A DNA stretch of 64,000 nt, from NCBI RefSeq assembly GCF_000154225.1, contig NZ_DS264586.1, positions 2,076,527 to 2,140,526 of the forward strand, in the 5' to 3' direction. Made by a program: the position numbers and the translations under genes. Of the stretch, positions 54,067 to 62,861 are shown in pieces. Source of the DNA: Schaalia dentiphila ATCC 17982. Lineage in GTDB: Bacteria; Actinomycetota; Actinomycetes; Actinomycetales; Actinomycetaceae. The notes below the pieces were generated by a model, which searched no databases, was not told where the DNA came from, and worked only from the letters and a program-made list of their open reading frames with translations. Within the stretch, counting starts at the first letter, position 1; the number at the start of each line of letters is the position of its first letter.

Positions 54067-55464
54067 ATGTCCACGAACGCAATCGAGAACGTTGACCTGC
54101 TGGTTGTCGGCGGCGGCAAGGCCGGAAAGTCCCTCGCGATGGAGCGCGCGAAGGCGGGCTGGAAGGTCGCCATGGTGGAGCGCCAGTTCGTCGGCGGCAC
54201 CTGCATTAACGTCGCCTGCATCCCCACGAAGTCGCTGGTCAACTCGGCTCGTCGCCTGAGCGATGCCCGCTCGGACGAGGCGTTCGGCGTGGTCGGAACC
54301 GAGGGCGCGCGCGTGGACCTGGCCAAGCTTCGCGCTCACAAGGAGGGCATCGTTGGCGCCATGGTCGGCGCGCACGAGAAGATGTTCGCGGCCCCCGGCC
54401 TGGACTTCATTCGCGGCGAGGCTCGCTTCACGGGCGAGCGCACAGTCACCATCGCCCTGGAGGACGGCGGCGAGCGCACGATTCGTGGCGAGCGCGTCCT
54501 CATCAACCTGGGTTCGCGTCCGGCGCGTCCCGCGATCCCCGGCCTGTGGGAGTCGGGCGCGTGGACGAACGAAGAGATCCTGCGCCTCGAGGAGCTCCCC
54601 TCCTCCCTGGCGATCATCGGCGCCGGCTACATCGGCGTGGAGTTCGCGTCGATGATGGCGACATTCGGCGTGGACGTCACGCTCATCTCCTCGGGTGACC
54701 ACGTGCTGCCTCGCGAGGACGAGGACGCCGCCCGCGTCGTCGAGGCTGGCCTGGAGGCCGCCGGCGTGCGCATCGTTCCCGGCCGCGCTGAGTCCGCCTC
54801 GCGCGAGGGCAACACGACCACCCTGACGCTCTCCGATGGCTCCACGGTGTCCGCCGAGGCGGTCCTCGTGGCCGTGGGCCGCGTTCCCAACACGGACGGC
54901 ATCGGCCTGGACGAGGCCGGGGTTGAGCTGACCGATCGCGGTTTCGTCGCGGTGGATGAGCACCTGCGCACCTCTGCTGAGGGCGTGTGGGCGGCTGGCG
55001 ACTGCGCGGGCACCCCCATGTTCACGCACGCGTCCTGGTCCGACTTCCGCATCATCCGCGCGCAGCTGACCGGCGCGTCCCTGGACGAGGCGACCACCAC
55101 CACGAAGGGCCGCACGATCCCCTACGCCGTGTTCGCCACCCCCGAGCTGGCGCGCATCGGCCTGTCCGAAGGTGAGGCCCGCGAGGCCGGCCTGGACGTG
55201 CGTATCGCCAAGGTTCCCACGGCCGCGATTCCGCGCGCCAAGACGATGCGCTACGCGGGCGAGGGCTTCTGGAAGGCCATTGTGGATGCGAACACGCACC
55301 AGATCCTGGGCGCCACGCTGATCGGTCCGAACGTCTCCGAGGTCATCACGGCCGTGCACGTCGCCATGGCCGGCGGCCTGACCTACGAGCAGCTGCGTTT
55401 CCTGCCGATCGCTCACCCGACCATGGGCGAGGGCCTGCAGGTCCTCTTCGACTCACTGGGCTGA
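54067..55464 (+). CDS. pyridine nucleotide-disulfide oxidoreductase (RclA/MerA-like)
   Basis: This is a 465-residue flavoprotein. The FAD motif is DLLVVGGGKAGKSLAMERA, the redox disulfide GGTCINVACIPTKS, the NAD(P) motif IIGAGYIGVEFASM, and the C-terminal catalytic His-Glu is in IAHPTMGEGLQ. FGKAGK-like spacing resembles RclA, which protects against hypochlorite and copper, but mercuric reductase and dihydrolipoamide dehydrogenase share the motifs. There is no N-terminal metal-binding domain. AAGGAGAAAC precedes ATG 54067. It is monocistronic, with two hairpins following. Confidence 0.88.
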   Translation: MSTNAIENVDLLVVGGGKAGKSLAMERAKAGWKVAMVERQFVGGTCINVACIPTKSLVNSARRLSDARSDEAFGVVGTEGARVDLAKLRAHKEGIVGAMVGAHEKMFAAPGLDFIRGEARFTGERTVTIALEDGGERTIRGERVLINLGSRPARPAIPGLWESGAWTNEEILRLEELPSSLAIIGAGYIGVEFASMMATFGVDVTLISSGDHVLPREDEDAARVVEAGLEAAGVRIVPGRAESASREGNTTTLTLSDGSTVSAEAVLVAVGRVPNTDGIGLDEAGVELTDRGFVAVDEHLRTSAEGVWAAGDCAGTPMFTHASWSDFRIIRAQLTGASLDEATTTTKGRTIPYAVFATPELARIGLSEGEAREAGLDVRIAKVPTAAIPRAKTMRYAGEGFWKAIVDANTHQILGATLIGPNVSEVITAVHVAMAGGLTYEQLRFLPIAHPTMGEGLQVLFDSLG

Positions 55465-55471
55465 GAGCCCA

Positions 55472-55501
55472 GCGCGCCCCTGGGCACCAGTGGGGGCGCG
55501 C
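55472..55501 (+). terminator. GC hairpin after the oxidoreductase
   Basis: GCGCGCCCC and GGGGCGCGC arms with an 11-12 base loop begin 8 bp past the stop codon. Confidence 0.65.
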
Positions 55502-55534
55502 CCGGATCCCTCCCGGGACGCGTGAGGGAACAAC

Positions 55535-55569
55535 GGGGCGGGTCCGAACCTAGTGTTCGGACCCGCCCC
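55535..55569 (+). terminator. strong terminator with T-rich tail
   Basis: GGGGCGGGTCCGAAC and GTTCGGACCCGCCCC form perfect 15-bp arms around CTAGT, followed by TGTTTGTCTT. It is one of the few canonical intrinsic terminators here. Confidence 0.9.
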
Positions 55570-55633
55570 TGTTTGTCTTCAGTTGAGCATCGCGTCAGGC
55601 ACGATCGGCGTCGGCGCGCTCAACGCGGGGTTT

Positions 55634-55663
55634 GAGGCCGGAGCGTCCCAGCCCCGGCCTCGT
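55634..55663 (-). terminator. hairpin downstream of the S8/cell-wall gene, with one 12-mer copy
   Basis: GAGGCCGG and CCGGCCTC arms (8 bp) with a 12-base loop lie 12 bp past the stop of the minus-strand peptidase. The 12-mer (55652-55663) forms one arm and extends beyond it. Confidence 0.6.
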
Positions 55664-55674
55664 CCCCTTTTGGC

Positions 55675-58110
55675 TCAGCCGAGCCACGCGCCGGAGGGCG
55701 CGAAGTGGTAGCGCGTGCCGTCGATGGAGACCCAGCCGGTCACCATCTTGCCCGAGGCGTCAAGGTAGTACCAGGTGCCGCCGTCGTTGACCCAGCCGAT
55801 CGCCATCGCACCGTTGCCGGTCAGGTAGTACCACTTGCCGTTGACGGCTGTCCAGCCGGTGGCCATGGAGCCGTTGCCGTTCAGGTAGTACCAGGAACCG
55901 TTGACCTGGACCCAGCCGGTGGCCATCGCGCCCGAGGCGTTCAGGTAGTACCAGGTGCCGTCGACGTTGGCCCAGCCGGTGGCCATCGCGCCGGTGGCGG
56001 GATCGAGGTAGTACCAGGCACCGCCGACCTTGGTCCAGCCCTTGGCCATGCGGCCGGAGGAGTTCATCCAGTGCCACGCCGAGTCGAAGCTGACCCAGCC
56101 GGTCGCCATCACGGAGTCGTCGTTGAAGTAGTAGGTCTCCCCGCCGATCACGATGGACTTGTTGCGGACGCAGGAGCCGTTGCCGTAGCAGTACTTCCAG
56201 CCGCCATCGCTGTTGACCCAGGCACCGTCCTCGTGCACGGACTCATCCACGTGGAAGTAGATGGTGTCCTTCACGTCGTCGTCGGCGCGCGCGTCCTTGT
56301 TGCGGCCCTCAGCGCTGACGGTCACCTCGACGTGGGGGGCGTCGGTCATCAGGTCCGCGGCCGCGTAGGGTCCGGCCACGAGCGTGACCTCGTTGTTCTC
56401 GAAGGCACCGGTTCCGGTGGCGCTCACCGCTTCCTTGTCAGCGACCTTCAGGGAGGCGTTGGTGACGGGGCCGCCGACCGTGGCGCGCACGTAGACGGTG
56501 CCCGACAGGTTGGCGTCGGCCAGCGGACGCCAGTCGGTGGCGCCGTCGCGGGAGTATTCAACGGGGCCGAGGACCGGCTGCGGCTGGTCCTTGAGGACGG
56601 CAGCCAGGGCGTTGACGAGGCCAGCGCCGCGGTATTCCTTGCCGTCCGTCGGCTCGGCGAGGCGGTCGTAGGTGTAGCCGGCCTGCTTCTTGAGCAGGTC
56701 GATCGTCTGGTCGGGGGTGTAGTCCGGGTGGATCTGCTTGATCAGTGCGGCCACGCCGGCTGCGTGCGGGGAGGCCATCGAGGTGCCGGACAGGTAGCCG
56801 AAGGGCGGGTTCTTCTTCCAGGTGGGCACCGTCGACCAGATGCGCGAGCCGGGGGCTGCGACGTCGACGGAGTTCTTACCGTAGTTGGAGAAGCCGGAGC
56901 GTTCGAGCTTAGCCGTTGCGGGGTCCGTGCCGGTGGGCAGGGCCAGGGCGGACACGGACACGACGGAGTCGTTGAGCATCGCGGGGACGTCGATGCCGCC
57001 CTCGACGTTGCGCTCTGCGGCGGCACCCTCAACGTCGTTGGGCGAAGCCTTGTCGATCGTCGGGTTGTCGTGGTCGTCGTTGTCGTTGCCTTCGGCGGCG
57101 ATGCTGACGACGCCGAGGTCCTTCGCGTAACGGATCGCGCGCGAGGCGGCCTCAAGACCCGCGGCCTGCGAGCCCTCGTTGGGCATCCAGAAGGCGTAGG
57201 GGTCCATGTAGTAGCTGGAGTTCGTCACGTCGATGTCATGCTCGGCGGCCCAGTCGAAGCCGCAGGCCACGTACTCGGGGTAGAAGGATCCGGCCTCGTT
57301 CGAGACCTTGATGGCGACGATCGTCGCGTCGGGTGCGACGCCGTCCACGCCGTAGGCGTTGTGCGCGGCTGCGATCGTGCCCGCGACGTGCGTGCCGTGG
57401 TAGTGGTCATCCTTCCAGGCGGCGGGGTCCGTGTTGGGGATGCCGTTGACCTGGCAGCCCACGGAACGATCGGCGTCCAGGTGCTCCTTGAGGTCCTTGT
57501 GGTCGGGGTCGATGCCGGTGTCCATGACGCCGACGGTGACCTTCTCGCGGGGGACGTCGACCTGCTGCGCGTCGATCGCGCCGATGGCGGCCAGGCCCCA
57601 GGCGTTGGCGTCGCCCTCGTCGGGGACGAAGTCGTTGAGCTGGGAGTCGGCGGCCAGGCCGGTCGGGTGCGTGCCCGCGGCGTCGGCGACGGCATTGGCT
57701 TCAGAGGTGGTGGTCTGCGGCTGGTCGGTACGCACCTCGGCGCCGGTAACCGTCTTGTAGCGGGTGGGGCCAATCGAGTGGTAGGAGATGCCGGCATCGA
57801 CGAGGCTCTTGCCGAGCGTCGGGGCGAAGGCGGCCTTCACCGACTGGACGAAGAAGGAGTTGAGTTCGGGGTACTGGGCCAGAACCACGCCGTTCTCCGA
57901 GGCCTTGGACACGGCCGCATTGAAGTCGTAGCGGGTTGCGTCGGCCGGCAGGTTGACCGCGTAGTTCATCACCTCGTCGCGGGCGCGGGCATCGGAGGTG
58001 ATCCCCGGGACGCCGGCCGCGTGTGCGGGAGCGCCGAGCGCAGTCATCGTCAGGCCGGCCGCGAGGGCGGCTCCTCCCGCGATGAGGGTCTTCCATGAGC
58101 GTTGGTGCAT
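55675..58110 (-). CDS. secreted S8 peptidase with seven cell-wall-binding repeats
   Basis: This protein of about 811 residues has a Sec signal (WKTLIAGGAALAAGLTMTALGAPAHA). The subtilisin domain has Asp in VTVGVMDTGID, His in HYHGTHVAGTI and Ser in GTSMASPHAAGVAAL, and an inhibitor-like propeptide lies between. A linker (about residues 510-650) follows, then seven ~20-residue repeats of the form TGWVQVNGSWYYLNGNGSMA, like choline/cell-wall-binding repeats. I chose ATG 58110 rather than the adjacent 58113 because GAGGA is better spaced. It should sit on the cell surface and degrade host or bacterial proteins. The repeats resemble those of the partial gene at 63542-64000. Confidence 0.88.
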   Translation of the reverse strand: MHQRSWKTLIAGGAALAAGLTMTALGAPAHAAGVPGITSDARARDEVMNYAVNLPADATRYDFNAAVSKASENGVVLAQYPELNSFFVQSVKAAFAPTLGKSLVDAGISYHSIGPTRYKTVTGAEVRTDQPQTTTSEANAVADAAGTHPTGLAADSQLNDFVPDEGDANAWGLAAIGAIDAQQVDVPREKVTVGVMDTGIDPDHKDLKEHLDADRSVGCQVNGIPNTDPAAWKDDHYHGTHVAGTIAAAHNAYGVDGVAPDATIVAIKVSNEAGSFYPEYVACGFDWAAEHDIDVTNSSYYMDPYAFWMPNEGSQAAGLEAASRAIRYAKDLGVVSIAAEGNDNDDHDNPTIDKASPNDVEGAAAERNVEGGIDVPAMLNDSVVSVSALALPTGTDPATAKLERSGFSNYGKNSVDVAAPGSRIWSTVPTWKKNPPFGYLSGTSMASPHAAGVAALIKQIHPDYTPDQTIDLLKKQAGYTYDRLAEPTDGKEYRGAGLVNALAAVLKDQPQPVLGPVEYSRDGATDWRPLADANLSGTVYVRATVGGPVTNASLKVADKEAVSATGTGAFENNEVTLVAGPYAAADLMTDAPHVEVTVSAEGRNKDARADDDVKDTIYFHVDESVHEDGAWVNSDGGWKYCYGNGSCVRNKSIVIGGETYYFNDDSVMATGWVSFDSAWHWMNSSGRMAKGWTKVGGAWYYLDPATGAMATGWANVDGTWYYLNASGAMATGWVQVNGSWYYLNGNGSMATGWTAVNGKWYYLTGNGAMAIGWVNDGGTWYYLDASGKMVTGWVSIDGTRYHFAPSGAWLG

Positions 58111-58570
58111 CATTGTTCCTCGTTTCTGTACGGATGGGGGCGCGTCTTCGGGGCTTTCCGGATGGCACGCCATTGCACCATCGTGTCAAGGATTTCGACA
58201 AACGTCCCACAGGGTTTCACATTTTAAGAAATCTTGACCCTTGGGTCGGAAATGCTTGACTATTGCCCTGAAGCGGGGAACGATACGCCAATGCTCGGTC
58301 GGAAGAGGCACCAACGCGCACCGTTGAACCCCCGTCACAACAAAGCTTCGCGAGCAACATGGCCAAGCAGTAAAACCTACCAACCGGATCATTAGACACT
58401 CATTCACAATCAAAACGTTATCAAGAGTAGTCTTGCCAGCAAACGTTGCAACTATAGGCACCTCTCATTCTGACAGAACGACCAAACAGCTTGACATTTG
58501 CACATGAACTACCAAAACATATGTGCTACGGTCAGTAGCGTCAGTCACACGCCCGTGTTGGGAGGCAACG
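58111..58570. other. intergenic, AT-rich left edge of the defence island
   Basis: No credible reading frame. TTGACA on the minus strand at 58184-58189 may be the -35 of the peptidase gene. From about 58.2 kb onward, A+T content rises sharply compared with the peptidase gene. I saw no direct repeats, integrase or tRNA that would mark an attachment site. Confidence 0.5.
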
Positions 58571-59074
58571 ATGCCAGCGTCCGTCTACATCAGCTTTGAC
58601 GCACCAGGGCAGGTGCCAGCGACACCGCGAAGGCTACATGCCGCCCTGTCCGCGGTTCTGGACTTGCCGCCCGGGGTGAGCCCCGAGCGGGCGGCGCAGT
58701 TTCCGACGCTGGCACACCGCCCCGTTCATGGTTCTGGTGGAGTGAAGCCCTATTCACTCGGCGAGCTAAGCCGTTCAGAGTCGACGTTTGGCGTCGAGGT
58801 ACGCTTCCTGGACGATCGCCTGGTTGACACACTGGATGCATGGCTGTCATGGGGCGGTGTGATGCGCCTTGGCGCAGGCACCGACGATGACGCGGTGCTC
58901 GTTGCAGTCGAGGGGCAAGTGATCGCACAGGAGTCCTGGGAGGAGCTCGCCGAACGAGACGGGGACACGACGTGGGAGGTACGTCTGGTGACCCCAACGA
59001 CTTTTTCAAGCAAGGGGCAGCACGTCCCGGGGCTGAATCCCGCGACGATTGCTACGAGCCTGCAGCAGCGATAG
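58571..59074 (+). CDS. truncated Cas6-like protein (CRISPR precursor-RNA endonuclease fold)
   Basis: This is a 167-residue protein. RRLHAALSAVLDLP, a loop with KPYSLGELS, and VTPTTFSSKGQHVPGLNPATIATSLQQR resemble the successive RAMP segments of actinobacterial Cas6, where TPTTFRS...P and a following Leu-rich helix are usual. The protein stops (TAG) just where Cas6 normally continues for another 60-90 residues, so about the C-terminal third is missing. ATG 58571 follows GGGAGG. No other cas gene and no repeat array are present. It may be a remnant or a domesticated fragment. The family call is from pattern memory and needs a profile search. Confidence 0.55.
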   Translation: MPASVYISFDAPGQVPATPRRLHAALSAVLDLPPGVSPERAAQFPTLAHRPVHGSGGVKPYSLGELSRSESTFGVEVRFLDDRLVDTLDAWLSWGGVMRLGAGTDDDAVLVAVEGQVIAQESWEELAERDGDTTWEVRLVTPTTFSSKGQHVPGLNPATIATSLQQR

Positions 59075-59350
59075 ATACGACAGCACGCCTACAAACAGAA
59101 AACCTCTATACCCCAAGCGCCAACGACGTACGTACTACTATCATGTAACAGTACACAGCATTCATGTTTAGCCTTACACTCACGCTGACAGGATCAGTAC
59201 ATCCACTCTTTATCCCACCAAATAAATCGCGACATTAACAAGCTTGAAAGAAGGCAGATCGGAACGAATTAGAGATAATACCACAAATCCCAAGCTAACA
59301 AAAAAGAAATAAGAGAGCAAGCGCAACCAAAGTAACATTTAGGAGGATCA
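59075..59350. other. AT-rich gap before the AriA-like gene
   Basis: No frame with start and ribosome site. It is strongly A-rich near its end, and AGGAGG just before 59351 is the ribosome site of the ATPase gene. No CRISPR-like repeats were found. Confidence 0.45.
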
Positions 59351-60712
59351 ATGAATTCCAAAAAACTACTAGTTGAAGCGACCGTCAAAGGTCTTTTCGG
59401 CAAATACGACCATTCAGTCACTTTCAAAGACGACAGTCGCTTTGTCATCCTATATGGACAAAACGGTGTTGGCAAGACGAAACTACTAGAAATAATTCAT
59501 CATTTATCAAGGCTCGACTACACCCGACTGAGCCAAATGCCATTCACACGTGCAACACTCAAGTACTCCGACGGCAGCACGCTTACAGCAGCGCGCCAAG
59601 CCCCAGATCCAAATGAATCTGAGGAAGATACAGGTAGCTACGATATACTATTCAGACTATGTAAGCCGGATACTGAGCCGATAGAGTGGGGTCCAGAACT
59701 TTCAGAATTTCATGAATTCTTAATCCGCGAGACGACCTACCTACCTATAGGAACTGATCTTTGGCAAGACACAAGTGACGGCGAAGTTGTTACCTATTCC
59801 GATCTGACCAGACGCTACCATCGTCCCTATATACGCATGGGACAACCGTGTATCGAAATTCACGAAAGCTTCAGAGATTTTTGCTACGACACACCCACTT
59901 ATTTCATCAACACTCAGCGCCTTAGCGCACTCCAAACATATACCGACCGATCCGAAACCCACATAGGATTCAATTCAGTAAGAAGACAACAGGCAGCAAC
60001 ACGCATTCGCGAACTATCTGAGACCATAAAAGAGCAGCTTAACAAAGCTCAGACGGAACACTCGCGCCTGAGTCAACAGAAGGACCGATCGTTCCCTAGT
60101 CGCGTCCTCCAGGCAGTGGATAGCGACACCCCACGCGATCCCAATGAAATCCAAAGTCGTTATGCCGAGCAAAACAAATTTCGCGATCGTTTGGCGCAAA
60201 TAGTTTCAGTCGAGCTTCCAGAGGAGCTTGCCCCCTCCAACAACGTATCGAAAGATTGGGAGCTAGCTTTATTTGATTTATACGTACGTGACGCAAACGA
60301 AAAGCTTGAACCTTTTCGTTCACTACTGAAACGAATAGAGTTACTTCAAAATCTAGTTAACGACCGCCTTGAGACAAAAGTTCTTTCAATTACCGACACA
60401 ATGGGGCTTATCGTGAAACGCACGGATGACGGAGAAATCATCGACTTAGATTCACTTTCATCCGGCGAACAACATGAAATAATTTTACTGTTCGATCTAC
60501 TATTCAATGTTGAACCTGGTGCGACAGTTTTGATTGACGAACCTGAGATATCCCTACACATTGCATGGCAGCTTGCATTTATTCCGGACGTTGTAAAGAT
60601 TGCAGAAGATGTTGATTTTCGTTTCATCGTCGCAACTCATTCACCTCAGATAATTAACGGCATGTGGAGCACAACCGTACGTCTTGGCACCTCGGAGGAA
60701 GCTTCGGCATGA
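59351..60712 (+). CDS. AriA-like AAA/ABC-type ATPase of a PARIS-like defence pair
   Basis: This is a 453-residue ATPase of the AAA_15/OLD-like group: Walker A LYGQNGVGKTKLLE (about residues 36-50), signature SLSSGEQHEIILL, Walker B ATVLIDEPEISLH and the C-terminal His in IVATHSPQII. A coiled-coil arm lies at about 210-330. Overlap of its stop with a DUF4435-type gene is the organisation of PARIS systems, where AriA senses phage anti-restriction proteins and holds the AriB effector. ATG 59351 has AGGAGG upstream. Base composition is far lower in GC than neighbours, a sign of recent acquisition. Confidence 0.78.
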   Translation: MNSKKLLVEATVKGLFGKYDHSVTFKDDSRFVILYGQNGVGKTKLLEIIHHLSRLDYTRLSQMPFTRATLKYSDGSTLTAARQAPDPNESEEDTGSYDILFRLCKPDTEPIEWGPELSEFHEFLIRETTYLPIGTDLWQDTSDGEVVTYSDLTRRYHRPYIRMGQPCIEIHESFRDFCYDTPTYFINTQRLSALQTYTDRSETHIGFNSVRRQQAATRIRELSETIKEQLNKAQTEHSRLSQQKDRSFPSRVLQAVDSDTPRDPNEIQSRYAEQNKFRDRLAQIVSVELPEELAPSNNVSKDWELALFDLYVRDANEKLEPFRSLLKRIELLQNLVNDRLETKVLSITDTMGLIVKRTDDGEIIDLDSLSSGEQHEIILLFDLLFNVEPGATVLIDEPEISLHIAWQLAFIPDVVKIAEDVDFRFIVATHSPQIINGMWSTTVRLGTSEEASA

Positions 60713-61635
60713 GAGAGTTTCTTACGCCTGATTCAGATGTGGACACAATACGATTGCTTACCTCAACTTCTCCCAACTTGGTCGTGGGATTGGAAGGCGA
60801 AGACGATTGGAAGTTACTTCATGGTTGGGTTAGTTCCAAAATCACCTTATATGTTAGTTCAGCAGGAAAAGAAGGTCTTCTAAAGGCCGCCCACGCCGCG
60901 CATTCTATGGACAGTTCACACGCAATATTTGTAGTCGATCGCGACTTTGATGATTTTTTGGAGACTGCTCCCCTCTACCCACATAACGTAATTTCGACTC
61001 ACCACCACGACTGTTTCGTTGACATAGTCTTTGAGAGTCTAGACACTTTAGTGCGCGCGGTCGAACACCAGCTAAAGAGTTCTGGCTCAGTAATGTCCGA
61101 TCACTCCTTTGATACTTTTTCTTGTGCAAGCGATATTGTCGCTTCCGCAATCAGACTGGCGAAGCATAAGGCCGTTGTTAGGGCGGTAGCAGCCCGCTTA
61201 TCAATCGGTTTGAATTTTAGGAGCTATAGTTTTTTTAGTCAGCCAACAAGGGAAGTCACCTCCGAAACAATTTACGAGGTCCTATCCAGGCGATACAGCG
61301 GGCGCAACCCCCTTCCTTCCAACACTTCAGAGCTAATTGGTTTAGCGGCAACAGAACTTGATAGTCTCGACTATTCTCCAGTCGGCGATCATGATTTAAT
61401 TGAAGCCGTACGCGCAATTATGAAAGAACAGTTCAAAATCTGCTTAAGCGAAGAAACCTTTCGCAACTTGATTATCCTCACATTTACGATTTCACATTTT
61501 TCGAAGGCATATTGGTGTGCTCACATTGCCAGTTGGACAAAGCAGTTTGACATTGATTTATTTGTCTCACAAGAGTTACCTTCGCACTTATCCACGTTAG
61601 TTCCCTCAACAACAACCTCTGGGCAAACATTTTGA
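60709..61635 (+). CDS. AriB-like DUF4435/TOPRIM effector
   Basis: This is a 308-residue protein. LVVGLEGEDDWKLL provides a TOPRIM-like acidic Glu-Gly-Glu-Asp site and AIFVVDRDFDDFLE the DxD-type metal site, with the order expected of DUF4435 proteins. A helical C-terminal domain follows. AriB of PARIS is released on infection and is toxic through RNA cleavage. The ATG at 60709 overlaps the ATPase stop (ATGA) and has GGAGGAAG upstream. Its AT-rich composition matches its partner. Function is by analogy with the known two-gene architecture. Confidence 0.75.
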   Translation: MREFLTPDSDVDTIRLLTSTSPNLVVGLEGEDDWKLLHGWVSSKITLYVSSAGKEGLLKAAHAAHSMDSSHAIFVVDRDFDDFLETAPLYPHNVISTHHHDCFVDIVFESLDTLVRAVEHQLKSSGSVMSDHSFDTFSCASDIVASAIRLAKHKAVVRAVAARLSIGLNFRSYSFFSQPTREVTSETIYEVLSRRYSGRNPLPSNTSELIGLAATELDSLDYSPVGDHDLIEAVRAIMKEQFKICLSEETFRNLIILTFTISHFSKAYWCAHIASWTKQFDIDLFVSQELPSHLSTLVPSTTTSGQTF

Positions 61636-61899
61636 GTTTTCATCGGCGTTCTGTAAGACATTCACGTCTTACAGCCTCGCCGACCACTCACCGCTCAGCG
61701 ACCCGCCACTTTTGGCGCATCCCAAGATTCTCCAATCATGGACGCTCCCAGCTAGCAACATTTAGTTGCATCACCAAACATACAATACACTCGCATGTTG
61801 CATCATCACCATTCTTACTTTCCATTCCTCTCAATAGAGGCAATTCTCAACATAATTATATTGTCTTTCTCGAGTCATTCCGCTCATCATTTCTCCGTT
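61636..61899. other. AT-rich stretch after the defence pair
   Basis: It has no supported gene. Composition returns to high GC near 61910, so the foreign segment probably ends around 61.9 kb. No hairpin terminator is evident for the AriB-like gene. Confidence 0.4.
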
Positions 61900-62385
61900 T
61901 TATGCGAACCAGGCTCGATACCCATCGGACGGCGGCGTGGGCGAGTCGGGCTCGAAGCCGAGCTCCTCGGGGTTCTCGGGGATGGGGTCGAAGAGAGAGT
62001 ATTTATCTCTGTCATCGCAGTGCTCGCGCACGATGGTGCGGAACTCCGTCAGCTCGCAGTACAGGACGCCCGTGATTGGGTTGCGCTTGCAGGCGACGAT
62101 CTTGTACAGCCAGTAGGCAAAGAGCGCGACGTTCGCGCGCGGGTCCATGGTCGCGAAGTTGAAGATGTCGGAGGGCGGCACCGGGACCTCGGGCAGGAGC
62201 GTATTCACGGAGATCCAGAAGACCAGCGTGAAGCAGCGGAACCAGAGCCACTGCCCCTTCGCCCACGTGAACGCGGGGATCGTGCAGGCGAGCAGCAGGG
62301 CGAGCGTGCAGTACCACATGTAGTCGGACCGCGCGTGGTACTCGGGCGTGGCGCTACTGGCCTCGTGCACGATCCCTGCGCTCAT
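61900..62385 (-). pseudogene. membrane-protein fragment, minus-strand member of a head-to-head pair
   Basis: The frame encodes two hydrophobic segments (WYCTLALLLACTIPAFTWA and LWFRCFTLVFWISVNTLL), a third near ALFAYWLYKIVA, and a polar tail ending FEPDSPTPPSDGYRAWFA. It aligns with the plus-strand frame at 62348 (ACTIPAF/SCTIPAL, RNPITGVLYCELTEF/RNPLTQEVHADEATY, NPEELGF/TPEKAGF). There is no ribosome site before the possible starts (ATG 62385 or internal MWYC), and everything upstream is antisense to the sister gene, so the 5' end is missing. Function unknown. Confidence 0.6.
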
Positions 62386-62752
62386 GAAGGTTGGGCGAGG
62401 CGCGTGGATCCAATACCGCGCGTACACGCTCACGCTGTGGTCGGCGGTCGTGCTCACGTTCCCGCATTTCATGCAGGATTCGATGTTCGCCCACCGCAGC
62501 GCCCACAACCCCTGGGCGATGTTCATCCTCTCGGCGGCCGCCCTGGTGGCGAACGTGTGGGTGTTCGCCGCGCACGTGCGCACGATCGTCTCCAAGCGGC
62601 GAAACCCGCTCACGCAGGAGGTCCACGCCGACGAGGCCACCTACGCCTCGTGGGTCCGTGACCTCGCGTCCGATCAGGACAAGGAGCTCATCGCCACGCG
62701 CCTGGGCACGACGCCCGAGAAGGCGGGCTTTACATCGACGGGCATGGGGTAA
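62348..62752 (+). pseudogene. membrane-protein fragment, plus-strand member of a head-to-head pair
   Basis: About 134 residues: hydrophobic segments ALLASCTIPALM, YTLTLWSAVVLTF and MFILSAAALVANVWVFAAHV, then a polar tail. An in-frame TAG lies just upstream, at the point where homology to the minus-strand sister begins (SDRAWYSG against SDYMWYCT). The start shown is GTG 62348 without a ribosome site. The two fragments are paralogs joined in inverted orientation, each probably missing its first part. Confidence 0.6.
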
Positions 62753-62771
62753 CAGAGCGGCACTGTTGCAC

Positions 62772-62815
62772 GGCTGTCCTCCGATCGCCCCCCCTGTGCA
62801 GGTCGGAGGGCAGCC
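62772..62815. terminator. hairpin between membrane fragment and toxin gene
   Basis: GGCTGTCCTCCGA and TCGGAGGGCAGCC (one mismatch) arms with a long loop lie 20 bp past the plus-strand fragment and beyond the 3' end of the convergent toxin gene. It probably serves both. Confidence 0.6.
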
Positions 62816-62861
62816 ACATTCGTTGAAGGCATTCTCGCGCCAGGAGGCTGCGAGAAAGGGA

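Noticed and set aside
58111..59350. CRISPR array next to the Cas6-like gene
   Set aside because: I looked for regularly spaced repeats on both sides (58111-58570, 59075-59350 and 61636-61899) and found none.
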